NCBI GenBank assembly: GCA_009785115.1
Contig: WQWY01000001.1
Span: 62,001 to 126,000, forward strand
Length of the DNA: 64,000 nt
Origin: Micrococcales bacterium
Lineage (GTDB): Bacteria; Actinomycetota; Actinomycetes; Actinomycetales; Cellulomonadaceae
Direction: 5' to 3'
Below the pieces are notes generated by a model. It saw nothing but the letters and a program-made list of their open reading frames with translations. It was not told where the DNA came from and made no database searches. Position numbers and translations under genes: made by a program. Below are positions 9,581 to 18,061 of the stretch, one piece after another. Within the stretch, counting starts at the first letter, position 1, and every line of letters begins with the position of its first letter.

Positions 9581-9603
9581 GCACGGGGGCTCCAGCCCCC
9601 GTG
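9560..9603 (+). terminator. Two tandem hairpins downstream of tRNA-His
   Basis: A 7-bp stem GCGGGGC/GCCCCGC with a 3-nt loop (9560-9576) is followed by a 9-bp stem CACGGGGGC/GCCCCCGTG with a TCCA loop (9582-9603). No T-tract follows, as is common in high-GC actinobacteria. Probably terminates the tRNA transcript. Confidence 0.5.
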
Positions 9604-9829
9604 ACCCCCTGGCTCGGTCGGCTGGCGCCGACCTTCGTATCAGGTTCGAGCCGGTCGCGGTCGTCGAAGTTGGTGGTCCATCCTGTCGCGTCGACCGTCC
9701 ACGTCGCCGCCAACGAGGTCTACGGCCAAGACCGCCGCTCCCCCGCCACTCACAGACACACCCGACACGCCATCAGTGGGTGAAGTCTCTCGATCGCCAC
9801 ACGCCGCCGAACCCACCTCTCTGACACCA

Positions 9830-10035
9830 GCAGACGGAACCGAACCCACGACCTCCTCAGCCAACGCATCCAGCGCCGCGAACGCTTCGGTCTTCGTGCC
9901 GCTGACGTTGAGGCGGCCGTCGTCGGCGTCGACCAGGATCGACTCGTAGACGAACTGGTTGTAGCCACGCCGGGTCGCCGGTTCAGCACCGACGTAGACA
10001 GCCGACCCCTGGCGGACGAAGTCCAGCACCCACTC
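9830..10035 (-). pseudogene. Possible serine recombinase C-terminal remnant
   Basis: The minus-strand frame reads through RRGYNQFVYESILVDADD, then about 30 more residues. This resembles the segment after the zinc ribbon in large serine recombinases (pattern R..NQ..FE.I.V). A TGA lies in frame just upstream of the first residues, so all catalytic parts are missing. After about residue 70 the frame no longer looks coding. Probably a leftover from a mobile element that inserted beside tRNA-His. The match is short and made by eye. Confidence 0.4.
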
Positions 10036-10064
10036 TCATGGCTCCACAAGCACATCTGGCTGGA

Positions 10065-10123
10065 AGCAGCCAGCTGCGGCCGCTGCAGGCACCTTCATGC
10101 CACACCGGCCGCAGCTGGCTGCT
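10065..10123 (-). terminator. Perfect 18-bp inverted repeat
   Basis: AGCAGCCAGCTGCGGCCG at 10065-10082 is exactly complementary to 10106-10123, with a 23-nt loop. It lies 16 bp past the stop of the small membrane protein gene and is best read as the terminator of the two-gene minus-strand operon. Confidence 0.65.
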
Positions 10124-10139
10124 GTCCTGTCGCGCTCCC

Positions 10140-10385
10140 CTACGACTGCTGCCGGCGCCTCGCGCGGGTGATGCGCCAGACCTGGACGACGACCATCAGG
10201 AACCCGACGATGCCGAACAACACCGTGCCGAGCGGCAGGAGCGGATTCTCGAAGGAACGCCCCAGACCCATCGTCAACATCACGACGGAACCCGCGATAC
10301 CGAGCAGCCACAACAGCAGCCCGATAGCGAGAGTGAGCACCTTCGTGCGTAGCGACTTCTGCTGATTCTCGACGGTGATCGTCAT
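10140..10385 (-). CDS. Small two-helix membrane protein of the tRNA-His islet
   Basis: 81 residues beginning MTITVENQQKSLRTKV. The ATG at 10385 is preceded by GGAAGG at good spacing, which rules out the longer upstream frame. Two hydrophobic helices (about 17-39 and 48-70) and a basic C-terminus ending RARRRQQS. It follows the secreted-protein gene by 31 bp on the same strand, so the two are probably co-transcribed. No family recognised. The pairing is compatible with an immunity or export partner, but nothing in the sequence proves it. Confidence 0.6.
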   Translation of the reverse strand: MTITVENQQKSLRTKVLTLAIGLLLWLLGIAGSVVMLTMGLGRSFENPLLPLGTVLFGIVGFLMVVVQVWRITRARRRQQS

Positions 10386-10416
10386 GATCAATCCTTCCGG
10401 CGGAGACAGATGCTGC

Positions 10417-11172
10417 TCAGTGGTAGTCGTAGAACATGGTGACCGTACCATATCTGCTTCCGGTCACGTAGGGCATGAAGGTGTAGTGCACAGGGAAGCC
10501 CTTGACGAAAACGGCCACGTTCCCGTTCACGTTGAACCTCACCTGGCTAGTCCTGTCCCCGCTCCTCTTGCAGGCTTGGATGGTGACCGAGTACAAAAAC
10601 CCGCTGTTGTACCCACAGTTGTGATATCCGGCCGTCCCGCGATAAGTGTTGTACCAAGCCACGGAGTTGTCATAGCAGAACTTGCCATCGTGCCCGAATT
10701 GCCAGATCTTCGGCGATCCGGTGGGCTGCCTGATCTGCTTCCATGTCTTGCAGTGAACCGCCCCGGCGTTGGTGGTAGCAGCCATCGATATAGGAGTTCT
10801 GACCTGTTCGGTGGTCACCGTGGTGATAACTTCCTCGATGCAATCACCCGATGGGTTCGCTTTGAGGTACGCCTCGCACAGCTCGTCGGGCATCTGGACG
10901 TAAGTCACGCTAGTGCCAGAGTCGGGCAGCGTCACAGGCTCGCCCGGTTGTACCACGTCACCAGGTCGCATCAAGTCCCCGGGTCGCGCTAGGCGAAGGT
11001 CCGGTGGAACTTCCCTCGGGCCGAACGGGTCCTGATTCTGACCTACGACTGCAGCAGCGGGCAGCGCAGATAGTGCTGCGAAGACGAGGGCACCAACGCC
11101 TGCAACGACTGCGCGAAGCGTTGAGCGTGTGCGTCGGCGTCGTGCTCTGAACTGCCCTGAGTGGGTGTGCAT
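10417..11172 (-). CDS. Secreted six-cysteine protein, unknown function
   Basis: 251 residues. The ATG at 11172 is chosen because GAGGAGG lies just upstream. A typical Sec signal peptide has a basic n-region RARRRRTRSTLR, a hydrophobic core and an Ala-rich cleavage region ALPAAA near residue 45. A proline-rich linker with PGD/PGE repeats follows. The C-terminal domain of about 150 residues is rich in Tyr, Thr and Gly, and the mature protein has six cysteines (motifs DELCEAY, GDCIEE, HCKTW, FCYDN, HNCGYN, QACKRS), enough for three disulfides. Local GC is visibly lower than in neighbours, suggesting transfer. No known family recognised. Confidence 0.65.
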   Translation of the reverse strand: MHTHSGQFRARRRRTRSTLRAVVAGVGALVFAALSALPAAAVVGQNQDPFGPREVPPDLRLARPGDLMRPGDVVQPGEPVTLPDSGTSVTYVQMPDELCEAYLKANPSGDCIEEVITTVTTEQVRTPISMAATTNAGAVHCKTWKQIRQPTGSPKIWQFGHDGKFCYDNSVAWYNTYRGTAGYHNCGYNSGFLYSVTIQACKRSGDRTSQVRFNVNGNVAVFVKGFPVHYTFMPYVTGSRYGTVTMFYDYH

Positions 11173-11661
11173 CGCGCCTCCTCTGTAGGCGCTGAACCGG
11201 TGACAGCACGTCGCAGCACCAACGTCGAGCCATGACAACGCCGTCGTTAGCACCCTACGCGGGCTTCACCCCCTGCGTCAAGGATCGGTCAGAATTGGGT
11301 AGTGACCAGCAGAGACAGCCGTGCAGCGACTCGCTGGTCGGTCGATACGCCTGTGATGGCCGCTCGACCCAGAGGAACCGCTGGTGTCAGAAGCCGAGGT
11401 CCTGCGACCCCAGCCTCACCACTCCCAAGCGATCCCGTTGAACAGACCCCCGTAGAGGTCGCGGAACCCAACCCGTACGCCGCTCCCCTCCCCCCGCTCC
11501 AACAGGTTGCCCAACGACGGCAGTGACCGCCCCCGGACACACCGAGGCGGTTCACTCGGCATTCTGCGCGAGGCCCAGCCCCGAGCACCCAAGAGAGTGA
11601 CAGAGGTCTGCTCTCCGAGGGTCCTGGCCGTGGTCAGCGGGCTACGAGCGGATGATGCGGG
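11173..11661. other. Intergenic stretch without a clear gene
   Basis: It holds the upstream region of the secreted-protein gene and the right copy of the direct repeat. A plus-strand frame at 11302-11526 encodes a proline-rich 74-residue peptide (tail LPPLQQVAQRRQ). It lacks a ribosome-binding site and any family signature, so it is not called as a gene. Confidence 0.4.
11555..11590 (+). repeat. Degenerate direct repeat, right copy
   Basis: Partner of 9547-9580; begins CTCGGCATTCTGCGCG and diverges mainly in its last third, where the hairpin seen in the left copy is broken. Confidence 0.5.
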
Positions 11662-11667
11662 TAGGCT
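11662..11667 (+). promoter_or_regulatory. -10 box (TAGGCT) of the DUF3788-like gene
   Basis: Ends 6 nt before the GTG at 11674; no Shine-Dalgarno. Fits leaderless initiation. Confidence 0.45.
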
Positions 11668-11673
11668 CGGCCC

Positions 11674-12102
11674 GTGCAAGACACGCCTCAGCCTGTGCTC
11701 ACCGACGGTGATCGGACCCCTGACGACACGGTGATCTCCGAAGCTCTCGGAGACGCGTTCTCAGCGTGGAAACGCCTCGAAGAAGCGCTCGGCGGGCCCG
11801 AGCTCGACCTGAAGCTCTCCTGGTCGTTCTACCGAGACGGTGGTTGGCTCTGCAAAGCCCTCAAGGGCTCCAGGAACATGGCCTGGCTCGGGGTCTGGGA
11901 CAGGTACGCCTCGGTCACGTTCTACTTCTCGGCCAGGCACCGCGACGACCTGGTGAACCTCCCCATCCCTGAGGCGCTGCGCACCGAGGCTGCCGAGGCC
12001 GGCATGATCGGGACGATGCTGCCGCTGCTGATCGAGATCCGCGGTCAAGAAGACGTCGACGCGGCTCTCGAGGTGCTGCGCTACAAGCTCAAGGCCACCT
12101 GA
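11674..12102 (+). CDS. DUF3788-like protein
   Basis: 142 residues. The central block LKLSWSFYRDGGWLCKALKG followed by ASVTFYFSARHRDDL resembles the conserved core of DUF3788 proteins, which are small cytosolic proteins of unknown role. GTG start directly after a -10 box. Converges with orn. The family call is by pattern and moderately sure; the function is unknown. Confidence 0.6.
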   Translation: MQDTPQPVLTDGDRTPDDTVISEALGDAFSAWKRLEEALGGPELDLKLSWSFYRDGGWLCKALKGSRNMAWLGVWDRYASVTFYFSARHRDDLVNLPIPEALRTEAAEAGMIGTMLPLLIEIRGQEDVDAALEVLRYKLKAT

Positions 12103-12127
12103 GCCGCTGGGCTACGCCTCGGCTGAT

Positions 12128-12781
12128 CTAGGCCCCACGCACCGAGGTCGCGACGACCTCGGTGGCGATGCGACGGGCCTCGGTGGAGTCCGGGCCAGAG
12201 CCTGAGGGGAACAGCGCCGCACGGTAGTAGCGCAGCTCGTCGATGCTCTCCAGGATGTCGGCCAGGGCCCGGTGACCGCCGTTCTTCTCCGGCGAGGCGA
12301 AGTACACCCTCGGGTACCAGCGTCGGGCCAGCTCCTTGATGCTGGACACGTCGATCACCCTGTAGTGCAGGTGGGCGACCAGCTCGGGCAGGTCACGCTC
12401 CAGGAATGTCTTGTCCGTGCCGACCGAGTTCCCGGCGAGCGGTGCCTTGCGCGGCTCGGGCACCCAACGGCGCACGTACTCCAGCACCACAGCCTGCGCC
12501 TCGGCCAGGGTGACACCCCCGGCGAGCTGGTCGAGCAGCCCCGACGTGGTGTGCATCGTGCGGACGAAGTCGCTCATCTGGTCGACGGCGGCCGGCGGCG
12601 GTGCGATCAGCACGTCGATGCCGCCGTCCAGCGGGCGCAGCTCGGAGTCGGTCACGACCACCGCGATCTCGACGAGCGCGTCGACGCTCAGGTCGAGCCC
12701 GGTCATCTCGCAGTCGACCCAGACGATGCGGTCGGCGCTAGAACGGTCGTCAGTCGAGCTGTCGGCAGTCACGGGGTCCAC
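12128..12781 (-). CDS. orn: Oligoribonuclease
   Basis: 217 residues, a DEDDh exonuclease. D23 and E25 lie in WVDCEMTGLD; H170 and D175 lie in GGHRALAD, downstream of a YYRAALF-type C-terminus. It degrades 2-5 nt RNA fragments to mononucleotides at the end of mRNA decay and hydrolyses pGpG. It starts at a GTG, with an alternative GTG three codons further in. Convergent with the DUF3788-like gene. Confidence 0.96.
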   Translation of the reverse strand: MDPVTADSSTDDRSSADRIVWVDCEMTGLDLSVDALVEIAVVVTDSELRPLDGGIDVLIAPPPAAVDQMSDFVRTMHTTSGLLDQLAGGVTLAEAQAVVLEYVRRWVPEPRKAPLAGNSVGTDKTFLERDLPELVAHLHYRVIDVSSIKELARRWYPRVYFASPEKNGGHRALADILESIDELRYYRAALFPSGSGPDSTEARRIATEVVATSVRGA

Positions 12782-12831
12782 CCTAGAGGGTGCCCCGGGC
12801 CCCGGGCGCCAGCGCGTGCCGAGGCGGAGCG

Positions 12832-13806
12832 CTACCGCGTGCCGAGGTCGGCGTCCTCACCCAGGCGTCGGAGCGCCCGCACCACCGTCGCCGCGTCGGC
12901 TCGCCCGACGCTCTCGCCGGCGGCCCCGAGCACGGTCGGGGCACCCCCCGTCGTGAGCAGCGTGTCCAGCACGTCCTCCAGACGATCACCCAGCCGCACG
13001 TGCGCGCTGGAGGGCCGCCCGTGCGTCAGCGTGATGTCGTCGGGGTCGAGGCTCCCCAGAGACAGCAGGCGCGCCGTGCGACCACGGCCCACGAGATCGG
13101 CCACCACCGGTGAGGCGGGCCGTGCGACCACCTCCAACGGCGGCGCGAGCTGCTCCAGGCGCGCGCCCGCGGACAGCACCGCGACCCGGTCGGCCATCCG
13201 CACCGCCTCGTCGATGTCGTGGGTCACCATGATGACCGTGGTGCCCAGGTGCCTCTGCAAGGCCAAGAACTCGTCCTGGAGGCGCCGGCGCCCCACCGGG
13301 TCCACCGCACCGAACGGCTCGTCCATGAGCAGCACCGGAGGGTCGGCCGCCAGGGCGCGGGCCACGCCGACCCGCTGCTGCTGACCGCCGGACAGCTCGC
13401 GCGGGTAGCGACGGGCATAGGTGCGCGGGTCGAGCCCGACCAGCTCGAGCAGCTCGGACACCCGTGCGGCGGTGCGCGCCCGCGACCAGCCGAGCAGGCG
13501 CGGCACGGTCGCCACGTTCTGCTCGACCGTGCGGTGCGGGAACAGCCCCACCCCCTGGATCACGTAGCCGATGCGGCGACGCAGCGTCACCGGGTCGGTG
13601 CGAGCCACGTCGACCCCGGCCACCTCGATACGGCCCGACGTCGGCTCGATCAGCCGGTTCGCCATGCGCATGGTGGTGGACTTGCCGCAGCCGGACGCGC
13701 CCACCAGCACCAGCAGCTCACGCTCGGCGACCTCCAGGCTCAGGTCGGCCACGGCGACCTGGCCCGGGTACTCCTTGCGCACGTCCTCGAAAGTGATGGC
13801 CGCCAT
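12832..13806 (-). CDS. opuCA: Glycine betaine/choline ABC transporter ATP-binding protein
   Basis: 324 residues from the ATG at 13806 (MAAITFEDVRKEYPG). Walker A GASGCGKST is at 36-44, the signature LSGGQQQR near 138-145 and Walker B VLLMDEPFG near 158-166. The Q-loop sequence YVIQGVGLFPH is typical of the ProV/OpuCA branch. The last 80 residues are not a clear CBS pair, so ionic-strength sensing through CBS domains is doubtful. It is transcribed divergently from the permease and binding-protein genes, which complete the importer for osmoprotectants. Confidence 0.92.
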   Translation of the reverse strand: MAAITFEDVRKEYPGQVAVADLSLEVAERELLVLVGASGCGKSTTMRMANRLIEPTSGRIEVAGVDVARTDPVTLRRRIGYVIQGVGLFPHRTVEQNVATVPRLLGWSRARTAARVSELLELVGLDPRTYARRYPRELSGGQQQRVGVARALAADPPVLLMDEPFGAVDPVGRRRLQDEFLALQRHLGTTVIMVTHDIDEAVRMADRVAVLSAGARLEQLAPPLEVVARPASPVVADLVGRGRTARLLSLGSLDPDDITLTHGRPSSAHVRLGDRLEDVLDTLLTTGGAPTVLGAAGESVGRADAATVVRALRRLGEDADLGTR

Positions 13807-13973
13807 CGTTCGACCGTAGCCGCTCCCACCGACAGGCGCGCACGCCGGGCGCTCCGTGCTCGCTCCCCCGCCAGCGCCGTCATGCGACGCCCGAGACGCC
13901 ATAGCCCCCAGGTCGTTCGAGCGGCGAGGCTCGACAGGTGGCATGTGGGTGCTCCCGGGTAGCGTCTGAAGAC

Positions 13974-14654
13974 GTGCGAGACGACCTGCCGCCGAACCCG
14001 TGGTTCTCCACGGACTACCTGGTGCGCAGCTGGCCGGACGTGAGCCAGGCGCTGAGCCAGCACGTGTCGCTGACCGTCCAGGCCGTCCTCGTCGCCGCGG
14101 CGATCTCGTTCCCGCTGGCCTTCCTGGCCCACCGGTGGCCACGCTGGGCACCGCCGGTGCTCTCGACCACAGCCGTGCTCTACACCGTGCCGTCGCTGGC
14201 CCTGTTCGCCCTGCTCGCGCCGTGGACGGGCATCGGGCGGACCACCGTGCTCATCGGGCTGGTGGTCTACGCCCTGATGCTGCTCACCCGGGGCATCCTC
14301 ACAGGCCTGCGCGCCACCGACCCGGAGGTGGCCGATGCCGCCCGGGGCATGGGGTACTCCCCCACGGCGCTCCTGCTGAGGGTCGAGCTGCCCCAGGCCC
14401 TGCCGGCGGTGTTCTCCGCCCTGCGGCTGACCACCGTCTCCACGGTGGCGCTGGTCACGGTCGGTGTCGTCGTCGGCTACGGCGGGCTGGGCCAGCTGTT
14501 GTTCCGGGGCCTGCGAGCCAACTACCGCGCCGAGGTGATGACGGCCACCCTCCTGGCCCTGGCCGTGGCGCTGGTCGCCGACCTGCTGCTGGCCGTCGTC
14601 GGGCGGCTGGTCACACCGTGGGCCCGACGGGGGGTGGGCGCATGGACGTCCTGA
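13974..14654 (+). CDS. opuCB: Glycine betaine/choline ABC transporter permease (first)
   Basis: 226 residues from GTG 13974. About five transmembrane helices carry the permease EAA loop in RATDPEVADAARGMGYSP...LRVELPQALP. The conserved TVSTVALVTVGVVVGYGGLGQLLF block is typical of OpuCB/ProW. It forms the membrane pore with the second permease, whose start lies 13 bp inside this gene. The ATPase gene is divergent, 167 bp upstream. Confidence 0.9.
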   Translation: MRDDLPPNPWFSTDYLVRSWPDVSQALSQHVSLTVQAVLVAAAISFPLAFLAHRWPRWAPPVLSTTAVLYTVPSLALFALLAPWTGIGRTTVLIGLVVYALMLLTRGILTGLRATDPEVADAARGMGYSPTALLLRVELPQALPAVFSALRLTTVSTVALVTVGVVVGYGGLGQLLFRGLRANYRAEVMTATLLALAVALVADLLLAVVGRLVTPWARRGVGAWTS

Positions 14655-15433
14655 CCGAGGCGTTCCGCTGGCTCAACGACCCGCTCAACTGGACCGGACC
14701 GTCCGGGGTCCTCGCGCTGGGCTGGGCGCACGTGTGGATCTCCGTGGCCGCGACGGCGCTCGCCGCCGCCGTGGGGCTGCCCGCCGGCATCTGGCTGGGC
14801 AGGCGGGGCCGTGGCCAGACGCTGGGCGTCGCCGTCTCCAACACCACGCGAGCGCTGCCCACCCTGGCGCTGCTCGCCCTGCTGGCGGCCTCAGGGACGT
14901 TCGGCTCCACCGCGACCATCCTGGCCTGCGCGGTGTTCGCGCTGCCGCCGATGCTCTCCGGCGCGGTGGACGGCCTGAACGCCGTCGACCCCCAGGTGCG
15001 CGACGCGGCACGCGGAGCCGGGCTCTCCTCCGCGGGACGCCTGTGGCGGGTAGAGATGCCGTTGGCGCTCCCGGTGATCGCCGCCGGGGTGCGCACCGCC
15101 GCCGTCCAGGTGGTCGCCACGGTGCCGCTGGCCGCGCTGGTCGGCGGGCACAGCCTGGGCACTGTCGTGGTGACAGGCTTCGGCACCCAGCGCTACGGGC
15201 AGGTGGTCGCCGGGGCGCTCCTCGTGGCAGCGTTGTGCCTGGCGATCGAGGGCCTGCTCGCCCTCGCCCAGCGGGCGCTGACGCCGCGCGGCCTGCGGGC
15301 GCGCGACCGCGACAAGTCCTCTCACAGCAAGCCTTCTGACGACAGCCCCTCAGGGCGCAGACCCCCAGCACGCCGGCCTCGGGTGCGGGTGCGACGACTG
15401 CACGACAGCCAGACGGAGGTGCCGGCTGGCTGA
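14642..15433 (+). CDS. opuCD: Glycine betaine/choline ABC transporter permease (second)
   Basis: 263 residues from ATG 14642. Helices and an EAA loop (DPQVRDAARGAGLSS...WRVEMPLALPVI) parallel the first permease. A charged tail of about 50 residues, rich in Arg, Lys and Pro, follows the last helix; it is longer than usual and probably cytosolic. Operon order is permease-permease-binding protein. Confidence 0.9.
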   Translation: MDVLTEAFRWLNDPLNWTGPSGVLALGWAHVWISVAATALAAAVGLPAGIWLGRRGRGQTLGVAVSNTTRALPTLALLALLAASGTFGSTATILACAVFALPPMLSGAVDGLNAVDPQVRDAARGAGLSSAGRLWRVEMPLALPVIAAGVRTAAVQVVATVPLAALVGGHSLGTVVVTGFGTQRYGQVVAGALLVAALCLAIEGLLALAQRALTPRGLRARDRDKSSHSKPSDDSPSGRRPPARRPRVRVRRLHDSQTEVPAG

Positions 15434-15487
15434 GACCGGCGTCGGACGACGCGAAGAACCCCACAGAGAGAAAACTGAGGAACGACC

Positions 15488-16489
15488 ATGAAGAGACGTC
15501 CTGTTCTTCTCACCGCGCTCGCCGCGCTCAGCCTGCTGGTCGCCGCCTGCGGCGCACCGGGCTCCGGGGGTGGGCAGACTCAGCCGGCCGCCGCCGACGG
15601 CACGGGGACCGTGTGCACCCCGGTCAAGGGTGACCGGCTCACCGTGCTGGTCGACGACAGGCAGCTGCAGAACTCCGACAACGTCGTGGCGGCGTTCAAC
15701 CAGGAGTTCGCCACGGCCCACCCCGCCGCGATCGAGGCGCTGAACACCGTGGCCGAGACCCTGACCACCACCTTGCTGATCGAGCTGAACAAGGCGGTGG
15801 ACATCGACCACAAGACCTCGTCCGAGGTCGCGGCCGAGTTCGTCAAGGATCACGACCTGGCCGTCTCCGACTCCTCCCAGGGGGCGGGCGTCACCGTGGT
15901 GGTGGGCGCGGCCAACTTCTCCGAGAACGCCACCCTGGCCGAGATCTACGCGCTCGTGCTCAGGTCGGCGGGCTACACGACCAGCACCCAGACCATCGGC
16001 AACCGCGAGACGTACCTCCCGGCGCTGACCTCCGGCTCCATCCAGGTGGTGCCCGAGTACGCGGCGTCGCTCGCGGACTTCCTCAACGCCAAGGCCGACG
16101 GCGCCGACGCGGAACCGGTCTCCACCCCAGACATCGGCGAGACGATGGCCGCGCTGGCCTCTCTGGCCACCGCGCAGGGCCTCACGATGGGCAAGGCGTC
16201 GGCCGCCCAAGACCAGAACGCCTTCGCGGTCACCACAGCCTTCGCCGAGAAGCACGGGGTCAGCACGCTCTCCGAGCTCGCGGAGGCCTGCGGCGGCGGT
16301 GTGGTGCTCGCCGGTCCGCCGGAGTGCCCCCAGCGGCCGTTCTGCCAGATCGGGCTCGAGCAGACCTACGGCCTGCGGGTCAGCCAGTTCAAGCCCTACG
16401 ACTTCGCGCTGATCACCCAGGCCGTCCGTCACGGTGACGCGACAGTCGGGCTCGTGCTGTCCTCTGACGGGTCTCTGGCTGCCGGCTGA
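15488..16489 (+). CDS. opuCC: Glycine betaine/choline-binding lipoprotein, circularly permuted
   Basis: 333 residues. A lipobox LVAAC puts the lipidated Cys at 21. The usual family order is VGSKNFTE...(ligand lobes)...TTDGRI-LVVLEDDK...AREFL. Here the closing part comes first: LTVLVDDRQLQNSDNVV at 51-67 and a Leu-rich helix pair ending VAAEFVKDHDLA by 125. The normal opening segment VTVVVGAANFSENATLAEIY then appears at 135-154, and the protein ends at GLVLSSDGSLAAG, where the missing part would normally continue. It captures osmoprotectant outside the membrane for the permeases upstream. Confidence 0.88.
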   Translation: MKRRPVLLTALAALSLLVAACGAPGSGGGQTQPAAADGTGTVCTPVKGDRLTVLVDDRQLQNSDNVVAAFNQEFATAHPAAIEALNTVAETLTTTLLIELNKAVDIDHKTSSEVAAEFVKDHDLAVSDSSQGAGVTVVVGAANFSENATLAEIYALVLRSAGYTTSTQTIGNRETYLPALTSGSIQVVPEYAASLADFLNAKADGADAEPVSTPDIGETMAALASLATAQGLTMGKASAAQDQNAFAVTTAFAEKHGVSTLSELAEACGGGVVLAGPPECPQRPFCQIGLEQTYGLRVSQFKPYDFALITQAVRHGDATVGLVLSSDGSLAAG

Positions 16490-16540
16490 ACCTCCCCGAC
16501 CAGGGCCGTGGCGCTCGTGCGCTCAGCGCGGGCCGCGGCT

Positions 16541-16580
16541 CACCGGCTGGGCCTTCCCCGGACGGGAGGCCCAGCCGGTG
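16541..16580. terminator. Strong bidirectional terminator
   Basis: A perfect 14-bp stem CACCGGCTGGGCCT (16541-16554) pairs with 16567-16580 around a 12-nt loop, placed between the convergent binding-protein and oxidoreductase genes. Probably ends both transcripts. Confidence 0.85.
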
Positions 16581-18011
16581 TCACAGCCCGTACCCCTCCA
16601 AGAAGCGGAGCCACACCTCCGACAGGGTCGGGTAGGACGGGACCGCGTGCCACAGCCGGTCCAGCGGGACCTGCCCGACCACGGCGATCGTCGCGGCGTG
16701 AAGCATGTCCGCGACCCCTGGGCCGACGAAGGTCGCCCCGACGAGCACCCGGCGCCCGGGGTCCACGACGAACCTGGCCCGGCCGCGGTACTCGCGGCTC
16801 CGCACGGTCGCACCGGCGAGGTCGGCCAGGTCGACGTCGACCACCTGGACCGCGCGGCCTTCCTCCCGGGCCTGGGCGAGGGTCGTCCCCACCGAGGCCA
16901 CCTCGGGCCGGGTGAACACCACCTGGGGAACGACGGCGGCGTCAGCGCTGGCACGGTACCGCGACCAGGGCGGCGCGTCAGTCTCAGCGACGCGAACGTC
17001 GAGGTCGGCACCGAACCGTGCGGCCACCACGTCACCGGTCACCCGGGCGTCGTACTTGCCCTGGTGCGTGGTCGAGGTGCGGCCCGTGACGTCCCCCACG
17101 GCGTACAGCCAGTCACCGACGACACCGAGCACCTGCCCGGCCTCGTCGACCTCCAGCGGGGCTCCTGGGGTCAGACCCAGCGTCTCCAGGCCGAGGTCGG
17201 CCGTGGCCGGGCGTCGCCCGGTCGCCACCAACAGCTGGTCGGCGTCGACCTTCTCAGCGACACCGGCGCGGTCGAGGCCGACGTGCACCCCGGTCGCGTC
17301 ACGCCAGACGCGTTCGGCCCGGACCCCGAGCCGCACCTGGACCCCGGCTTCGGCGAGCGCGTCAGCGACCATCGCCCCAGCGAAGGGCTCGGCACGCTCC
17401 ATCAGCCGGGTGCCACGCACGAGCAGGGTGACCTGGGAGCCGAGGGAGGCGAACGTCTGCGCGGCCTCGAGCCCCACCGCACCCCCGCCGAGCACGGCGA
17501 GCCGGGCTGGGACGGAGTGCGTCGAGGTGGCGTCGTGCGACGTCCAGAACCCGGCGTCGAGAAGACCGGGCAGGTCTGGCACCGCTGCCTGCGAACCCGT
17601 CGCGAGGATCACCGCGCACCGGGCGGTGAGCTCCTCGACGCCGGTGGCTGTCGTCAGGCTCAGGGTCCGCTCACCGGTGAGGCGTGCGATGCCGCGCAGC
17701 ACCGTGAGCCCGGCACCCCGCGCCCAGGAGACCTGGCTCTCGTCGCGCCAGTGGTGGGTCACCTGGTCCCGGTAGGCGAACACGGCGGCAGGGTCGAGCG
17801 TCGCCCCGCCCAGCCCGGGCACGTCGTGCGTGTCGGCCAGCGCCGCCCCTGGACGCAGCAGAGCCTTCGACGGCATGCACGCCCAGTACGAGCACTCCCC
17901 ACCGAGCATCTCGCTCTCGACCAGCGCGACGCTCAGCCCCGTCCGCCCTGCCCGGTCCGCGGCGTTCTCTCCCGCGACCCCGGCCCCCACCACGACGACG
18001 TCATGCTCCAT
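16581..18011 (-). CDS. FAD/NAD(P)-dependent disulfide oxidoreductase
   Basis: 476 residues from the ATG at 18011. The FAD-binding Rossmann motif VVVVGAGVAGENAA opens the protein. The redox pair C40/C45 lies in GGECSYWACMPSKAL, the class I pattern with a changed spacer. A second nucleotide-binding motif LAVLGGGAVGLEAA follows, then YAVGDVTG for FAD. The C-terminal dimer domain ends LSEVWLRFLEGYGL and lacks the His-Glu of glutathione reductase, so it is neither clearly Gor nor Lpd. Substrate unknown; candidates are mycothione- or mercuric-reductase-like disulfides. Confidence 0.82.
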   Translation of the reverse strand: MEHDVVVVGAGVAGENAADRAGRTGLSVALVESEMLGGECSYWACMPSKALLRPGAALADTHDVPGLGGATLDPAAVFAYRDQVTHHWRDESQVSWARGAGLTVLRGIARLTGERTLSLTTATGVEELTARCAVILATGSQAAVPDLPGLLDAGFWTSHDATSTHSVPARLAVLGGGAVGLEAAQTFASLGSQVTLLVRGTRLMERAEPFAGAMVADALAEAGVQVRLGVRAERVWRDATGVHVGLDRAGVAEKVDADQLLVATGRRPATADLGLETLGLTPGAPLEVDEAGQVLGVVGDWLYAVGDVTGRTSTTHQGKYDARVTGDVVAARFGADLDVRVAETDAPPWSRYRASADAAVVPQVVFTRPEVASVGTTLAQAREEGRAVQVVDVDLADLAGATVRSREYRGRARFVVDPGRRVLVGATFVGPGVADMLHAATIAVVGQVPLDRLWHAVPSYPTLSEVWLRFLEGYGL

Positions 18012-18061
18012 CTGTCCATCGTGGGACACCTGCTGTCGATGTGCAGGTCGACACCGACCAG

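Noticed and set aside
9547..9603. Riboswitch or structured RNA after tRNA-His
   Set aside because: Two simple GC hairpins explain the structure and no downstream gene on that strand would be controlled.
11302..11526. 74-residue proline-rich frame
   Set aside because: No ribosome-binding site, no similarity recognised, weak codon pattern; described only within the intergenic feature.
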